A stretch of DNA of 38,872 nt from Nocardia cerradoensis NBRC 101014 (GTDB lineage Bacteria > Actinomycetota > Actinomycetes > Mycobacteriales > Mycobacteriaceae), in assembly GCF_000308535.1 (NCBI RefSeq), contig NZ_BAFW01000212.1, forward strand, positions 1 to 38,872. Direction: 5' to 3'. The notes beneath the pieces are model-generated. The model was not told where the DNA came from. It did no database searches and saw only the letters and a program-made list of their open reading frames with translations. This document shows positions 36,047 through 38,872 of this stretch, in pieces (within the stretch, counting starts at the first letter, position 1; each line of letters opens with the position of its first letter). Both the position numbers and the translations under genes were made by a program.

Positions 36047-36375
36047 CACCGCCCCCTCGGGGCGATGTCGGTGCTGCCGCGGTGGTAGCGCCCGGTTCTG
36101 CGGTAGGCCAGCAGATTCTCGTCGAAATCGATCTCCACCTGATAGGTCGCCATGATGTCCGCCGACGACGGGATGCGGCGATCCTCGAGCACCTCGATCT
36201 CCACCAGCCAGCCGTCGTCGGTCGGCTCCACGCTCGTGACGCCCTGGAGCTGGTTCGACGTCAGTTCCGCGAGGCATTCGACCGCGACCCCGGCGGCCTG
36301 CGCCGCGGTCAGGGGCGGTTGTTCGTCCGATGTCTGGGCATCGTCGGGGATGGTGTCGCGGGCCACGGGAGTCAC
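36046..36375 (-). CDS. gvpO: Gas vesicle protein GvpO
   Basis: 109-aa GvpO, needed for or modulating gas-vesicle formation. Conserved C-terminal core GVTSVEPTDDGWLVEIEVLE, RRIPSSADIMATYQVEID and RYHRG matches the family; the N-terminus is disordered. The start is 19 nt after the gvpG stop, with GGAAGAAG just upstream. Confidence 0.92.
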   Translation of the reverse strand: MTPVARDTIPDDAQTSDEQPPLTAAQAAGVAVECLAELTSNQLQGVTSVEPTDDGWLVEIEVLEDRRIPSSADIMATYQVEIDFDENLLAYRRTGRYHRGSTDIAPRGR

Positions 36376-36394
36376 TTCTTCCGGTCGGTCGGAC

Positions 36395-36622
36395 CTACCT
36401 CGGACCGGTCATCCGATTCAGGATCTCTTGCTGCGCTTGCGCGGCCTCCTCCGCGGATATCTCGCCGGCGGCCGCGGCGCGGTCGATGTCCTCGAGCTCG
36501 CGCCGCAACCTCACGGGATCGTGCATTTGCTGTTCGACCTGCTCCTGGATCAATTCACTCAGCCAGATCACGCCACGAACCGGCGCGGCGGGAAGCAGGA
36601 GAATCGATGAGATCACACCCAT
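36395..36622 (-). CDS. gvpG: Gas vesicle protein GvpG
   Basis: 75-aa GvpG. Begins MGVISSILLLPAAPVRGVIW and continues LSELIQEQVEQQMHDP, then LRRELEDID and AAQAQQEILNRM, the family pattern and length. A helical accessory protein of vesicle assembly. The start is 3 nt after the gvpF stop. Confidence 0.93.
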   Translation of the reverse strand: MGVISSILLLPAAPVRGVIWLSELIQEQVEQQMHDPVRLRRELEDIDRAAAAGEISAEEAAQAQQEILNRMTGPR

Positions 36623-36625
36623 GCC

Positions 36626-37387
36626 TCACCCCTCCGGTGCTCGCTTCGTCACGAAGTCGTAGGCCGCCATCGGCCCGAGCAGACTCAACTCGACCCGGCC
36701 GTCCCAGTCCGACATGAGCCGGCGCAACACGTCCTCCAGCTCGTCCTGCCGGGCCGTTTCGACCAGCGCCGCGACGTGAACGGCATCCTCTTCGTGGGTG
36801 GGGTCGCGCAGATTGACCATCGCGTCGAGCTTCTCGAGTTCGGAAGTCACCTTGCGGGTGTCCTCGGCTCGCTTCGTCTCGATGGCCTGATTGATCATCT
36901 CGCCCAGCATGATTCGCTCGTTGCGGGTCGCATCCTCCGATTTCCCGCGGATCTCGTCTCGGAGGCGGGCGGCGTCGGCGTTCTCGTCGAGCAGTTCGCG
37001 CAGAATCGCGTCCTCGACGTAACGCCCTCTGATGACGAACTGTACCCGTCCCTCGAGTTCCACCAGAGCCGCGTGGAATTCGTCTTCGTTCGCCTCGAGC
37101 AGTTCCTTTTCCACCGCATCGGCATCGGTCATGACCGCGCCGAACCGCAGCGGCAGCACGGGGGCCACCGCCGCGGACCCGTCGAGAAGTTTCTCGTGGG
37201 CGGTGAGGTCCTGGGGTGTGCCCAGCGGCCGATTGGGGGCGAGCGGACTCACCAGCGCGGCGATATCGCCGTGTCGCACGACCGCGACCTCGCCCGGCGG
37301 ATCGCCGACACCGGTGGCGTGGGGCTGCGGCTCGACGTCGGCGGGCACGATGCCGTAGACGTATACGGCCGTGGATTCGGCAGCCAT
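36626..37387 (-). CDS. gvpF: Gas vesicle protein GvpF (GvpL/F family)
   Basis: 253-aa protein. Begins AVYVYGIVPADVE, with VLPLRFGAVMTDADAV in the centre, a long helical middle segment and ending VELSLLGPMAAYDFV, all typical of GvpF. Start ATG at 37387, with GAGGAG 5 nt upstream, overlaps the gvpA stop by one base (TGATG). GvpF binds GvpA and helps chaperone early assembly. Confidence 0.93.
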   Translation of the reverse strand: MAAESTAVYVYGIVPADVEPQPHATGVGDPPGEVAVVRHGDIAALVSPLAPNRPLGTPQDLTAHEKLLDGSAAVAPVLPLRFGAVMTDADAVEKELLEANEDEFHAALVELEGRVQFVIRGRYVEDAILRELLDENADAARLRDEIRGKSEDATRNERIMLGEMINQAIETKRAEDTRKVTSELEKLDAMVNLRDPTHEEDAVHVAALVETARQDELEDVLRRLMSDWDGRVELSLLGPMAAYDFVTKRAPEG

Positions 37388-37800
37388 CACCGCTCCTCAC
37401 GCCTGGACGGGCGATGCACCGTCTGCCGCTTCTCCTGCACATCGCCGAGGAAGTCCGCGACCTTCTGACCCGCCGCGTCCAGTGCGCCCTTCGTCTTGTG
37501 CTTGGCTGCGCCTTCGGTGACATCGCCGACGATGTCGGTGATCCCCTTCGGCTCGCTGGTGGAAATCTCCAGCCGGTTCACCGCTTCGGCGAAACGTAGA
37601 TAGGTGTCGACGCTGGCCACGACAACGCGCGCGTCGATGGTCACCAATTCGATGCCGACCAGCGACACTCTCGCGAATGCGTCGATGACCAGACCCTTGT
37701 CGAGAATGGTGTCGATTACGTCGGCCAGGCTGGACGAATTCGGCCGCGCCATGGTGCCGGCTCCACCTCCGCCGCCGCCTCCCGCGGGTTCGATCGTCAT
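37387..37800 (-). CDS. gvpA: Major gas vesicle structural protein GvpA
   Basis: 137 aa. The core [57 protein letters not shown] is the canonical shell-forming GvpA. Two additions are unusual: an N-terminal lead [13 protein letters not shown] before the core and a ~60-aa polar C-terminal tail. The ATG at 37800 has GGAGGAG 7 nt upstream and overlaps the preceding stop (ATGA); an internal ATG at 37752 would remove the glycine lead and give a conventional N-terminus. Confidence 0.94.
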   Translation of the reverse strand: MTIEPAGGGGGGGAGTMARPNSSSLADVIDTILDKGLVIDAFARVSLVGIELVTIDARVVVASVDTYLRFAEAVNRLEISTSEPKGITDIVGDVTEGAAKHKTKGALDAAGQKVADFLGDVQEKRQTVHRPSRREER

Positions 37801-38872
37801 CTTCTTGCTCCTCCGCTCACACGTGGGCGGCGAGTGACCGAGCGCTTGCGGGCGGCCGTTCGGCGGCGAGGCGGCTCCGGTTCTTCCTCCTCGTCGGAAT
37901 CGTGCTGATCCTCGTCCTGCTCGTCGTCCTCGTCTTCCTCGTCTTCTGTCTCATCCGGTTCTTCGTCGTCGAACGCTTCTTCGTCGGCGTTGTCCTCGTC
38001 GGCGTTGTCCTCGTCGGCGTTGCCTTCTTCGTGGTCCTCCTCGGCGTTCTCTTCCTCTTCGCGCTGTCGCGCCGTCTCGTCGTCTTCCACGACCTTGCCG
38101 TCGCGGATCTCGCCGTGCCAGCCGACGATGTCGTCGCCGTGTAGCACCGCATCGGTCATGACATGGCGCTGAAAGTGCTTGAGCTCCAACCGGCATCGAC
38201 GTCCGGCGGCACGCCACATATTGGCGGTCTTCTCGAATACCCCCTGCGGGTGATATTCGAGCACCACCAGAATCCGCGTGAGGTTCGGGGTGAGCTCGTA
38301 GAAGCCGACGGCACCGTCGATATAGCCTTTGGCGCCCTTGGAACGCCATACGATCCGCTCGAACGGAATCTGTTCGATGATCGTGGATTCCCAGGTCCGT
38401 CTCGACCAGAACACCTTGCCGGTCCAGCTGAGTTTCTCGTCGGAGACCTGCTCGACCTGTTCGAGCTTCTTGGTGAATTTCGGGAAGTCCGCGAACTGCG
38501 TCCACTGGTCGTACGCCAGATCGATCGGCACGCCGACATCGATCTCCTCGACGATATTGGTCAGCTTCAGCTTCTTTCCGCCACCGCCTTTGCCACCCCC
38601 GGTCAGCGAATTCTTGATCGATTCGAACGTCTGCCCGGCCGAGTGCTTGAGTTTGCTCATACCTCCGCTCATGACGGCCTGCAGAGGGGAGCCCCCGCCG
38701 GCCAGCTTGTCGACGCCGGTCACCGCCGCGATCAGATTCCCTTCGCCACCCGCATAATCGTTCAACCGGCCGGCGGTTTTGGAGACCCGGGACGCCAGCC
38801 CTTCCACCGCGCGCTCGGCCAGCGTCCCCGCGAGGTTCTGCACCGACTGCTGGAGCGGGCCGGCCGGCTGAG
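37797..38872 (-). CDS. SRPBCC-domain protein of the gas vesicle operon (5' end outside window)
   Basis: At least 358 residues visible; the frame is open to the right edge, and a GTG at 38843 is only a possible internal start. An N-terminal amphipathic/helical part (about 1-90) leads into an SRPBCC (START/polyketide cyclase-like) domain at about 95-240 with [27 protein letters not shown] and a [20 protein letters not shown] strand pattern. A strongly acidic Asp/Glu-rich region (about 255-325) with NADED repeats follows, then a basic [14 protein letters not shown] tail. It is translationally coupled to gvpA. SRPBCC proteins recur in actinobacterial gvp clusters, but the role is unknown. Confidence 0.88.
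   Translation of the reverse strand, partial: QPAGPLQQSVQNLAGTLAERAVEGLASRVSKTAGRLNDYAGGEGNLIAAVTGVDKLAGGGSPLQAVMSGGMSKLKHSAGQTFESIKNSLTGGGKGGGGKKLKLTNIVEEIDVGVPIDLAYDQWTQFADFPKFTKKLEQVEQVSDEKLSWTGKVFWSRRTWESTIIEQIPFERIVWRSKGAKGYIDGAVGFYELTPNLTRILVVLEYHPQGVFEKTANMWRAAGRRCRLELKHFQRHVMTDAVLHGDDIVGWHGEIRDGKVVEDDETARQREEEENAEEDHEEGNADEDNADEDNADEEAFDDEEPDETEDEEDEDDEQDEDQHDSDEEEEPEPPRRRTAARKRSVTRRPRVSGGARR
37983..38027. repeat. 15-bp tandem repeat encoding NADED units
   Basis: GTCGGCGTTGTCCTC occurs twice exactly and once with changes. On the minus strand it encodes the acidic NADED repeats of the SRPBCC protein; copy number could vary among strains. Confidence 0.7.

Noticed and set aside
1..38872. 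CRISPR array, tRNA genes, IS elements or prophage
   Set aside because: No regularly spaced repeats, tRNA-like cloverleaf, transposase or phage motifs were seen.

Overview
The window is GC-rich DNA with the codon bias and gene order of a mycolic-acid actinomycete (Mycobacteriales), most likely Nocardia or a close relative. From memory, most of 4.4-33.1 kb is collinear with the Mycobacterium tuberculosis Rv1084-Rv1111c stretch: a DUF255 thioredoxin-fold protein, hemolysin III, Z-farnesyl diphosphate synthase, coaA, glyA1, desA2, phoH2, fum, glpX, a DUF4245 protein, xseB/xseA, a lipid-droplet protein, ispH. No rRNA, tRNA, CRISPR array, insertion sequence or prophage gene was seen.

Layout. 1-4.2 kb: sbcDC (SbcC runs off the left edge) with a long disordered insert in SbcC. 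4.3-10.5 kb: rmuC, a DUF6542 membrane protein, ispH, a lipid-droplet protein overlapping xseA-xseB, and a VOC protein. 10.5-16 kb: DUF4245 protein and glpX, an unrecognised regulator-like protein, a pure IPT/TIG-repeat protein, fumC. 16-18.6 kb: an FAD monooxygenase divergent from a TetR regulator that overlaps an epoxide-hydrolase-like gene, with a palindrome between them; this block is probably an insertion into the conserved order. 18.7-27.4 kb: a DesA2-like protein lacking several iron ligands, an LGFP lipoprotein, phoH2 with an unusual leader, a small conserved protein, glyA, a very short cysteine-containing peptide gene, a DUF885 protein, coaA and a hypothetical protein. 27.5-33.1 kb: Z-FPP synthase, hemolysin III with a palindromic operator, a membrane adenylate cyclase, and the DUF255 protein.

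33.3-38.9 kb is accessory. A MntA-HepT (nucleotidyltransferase/HEPN) toxin-antitoxin pair has its HTH fused to the antitoxin, a 20-bp palindrome at the start, and a frameshifted toxin. It is followed by a tightly overlapping gas-vesicle operon, in transcription order SRPBCC protein, gvpA, gvpF, gvpG, gvpO, gvpJ, gvpL, gvpS, gvpK; the first gene continues off the right edge.

How it fits together: sbcDC, xseAB and rmuC concern DNA ends and single strands. ispH and the Z-prenyl synthase feed isoprenoid and polyprenyl-phosphate supply. glpX, fumC, glyA and coaA are central metabolism. The most unusual signals are the phoH2 leader, which carries a 14-nt match to the rRNA sarcin-ricin loop inside a 17-codon leader frame next to a perfect hairpin, and the 39-residue peptide gene upstream of glyA.
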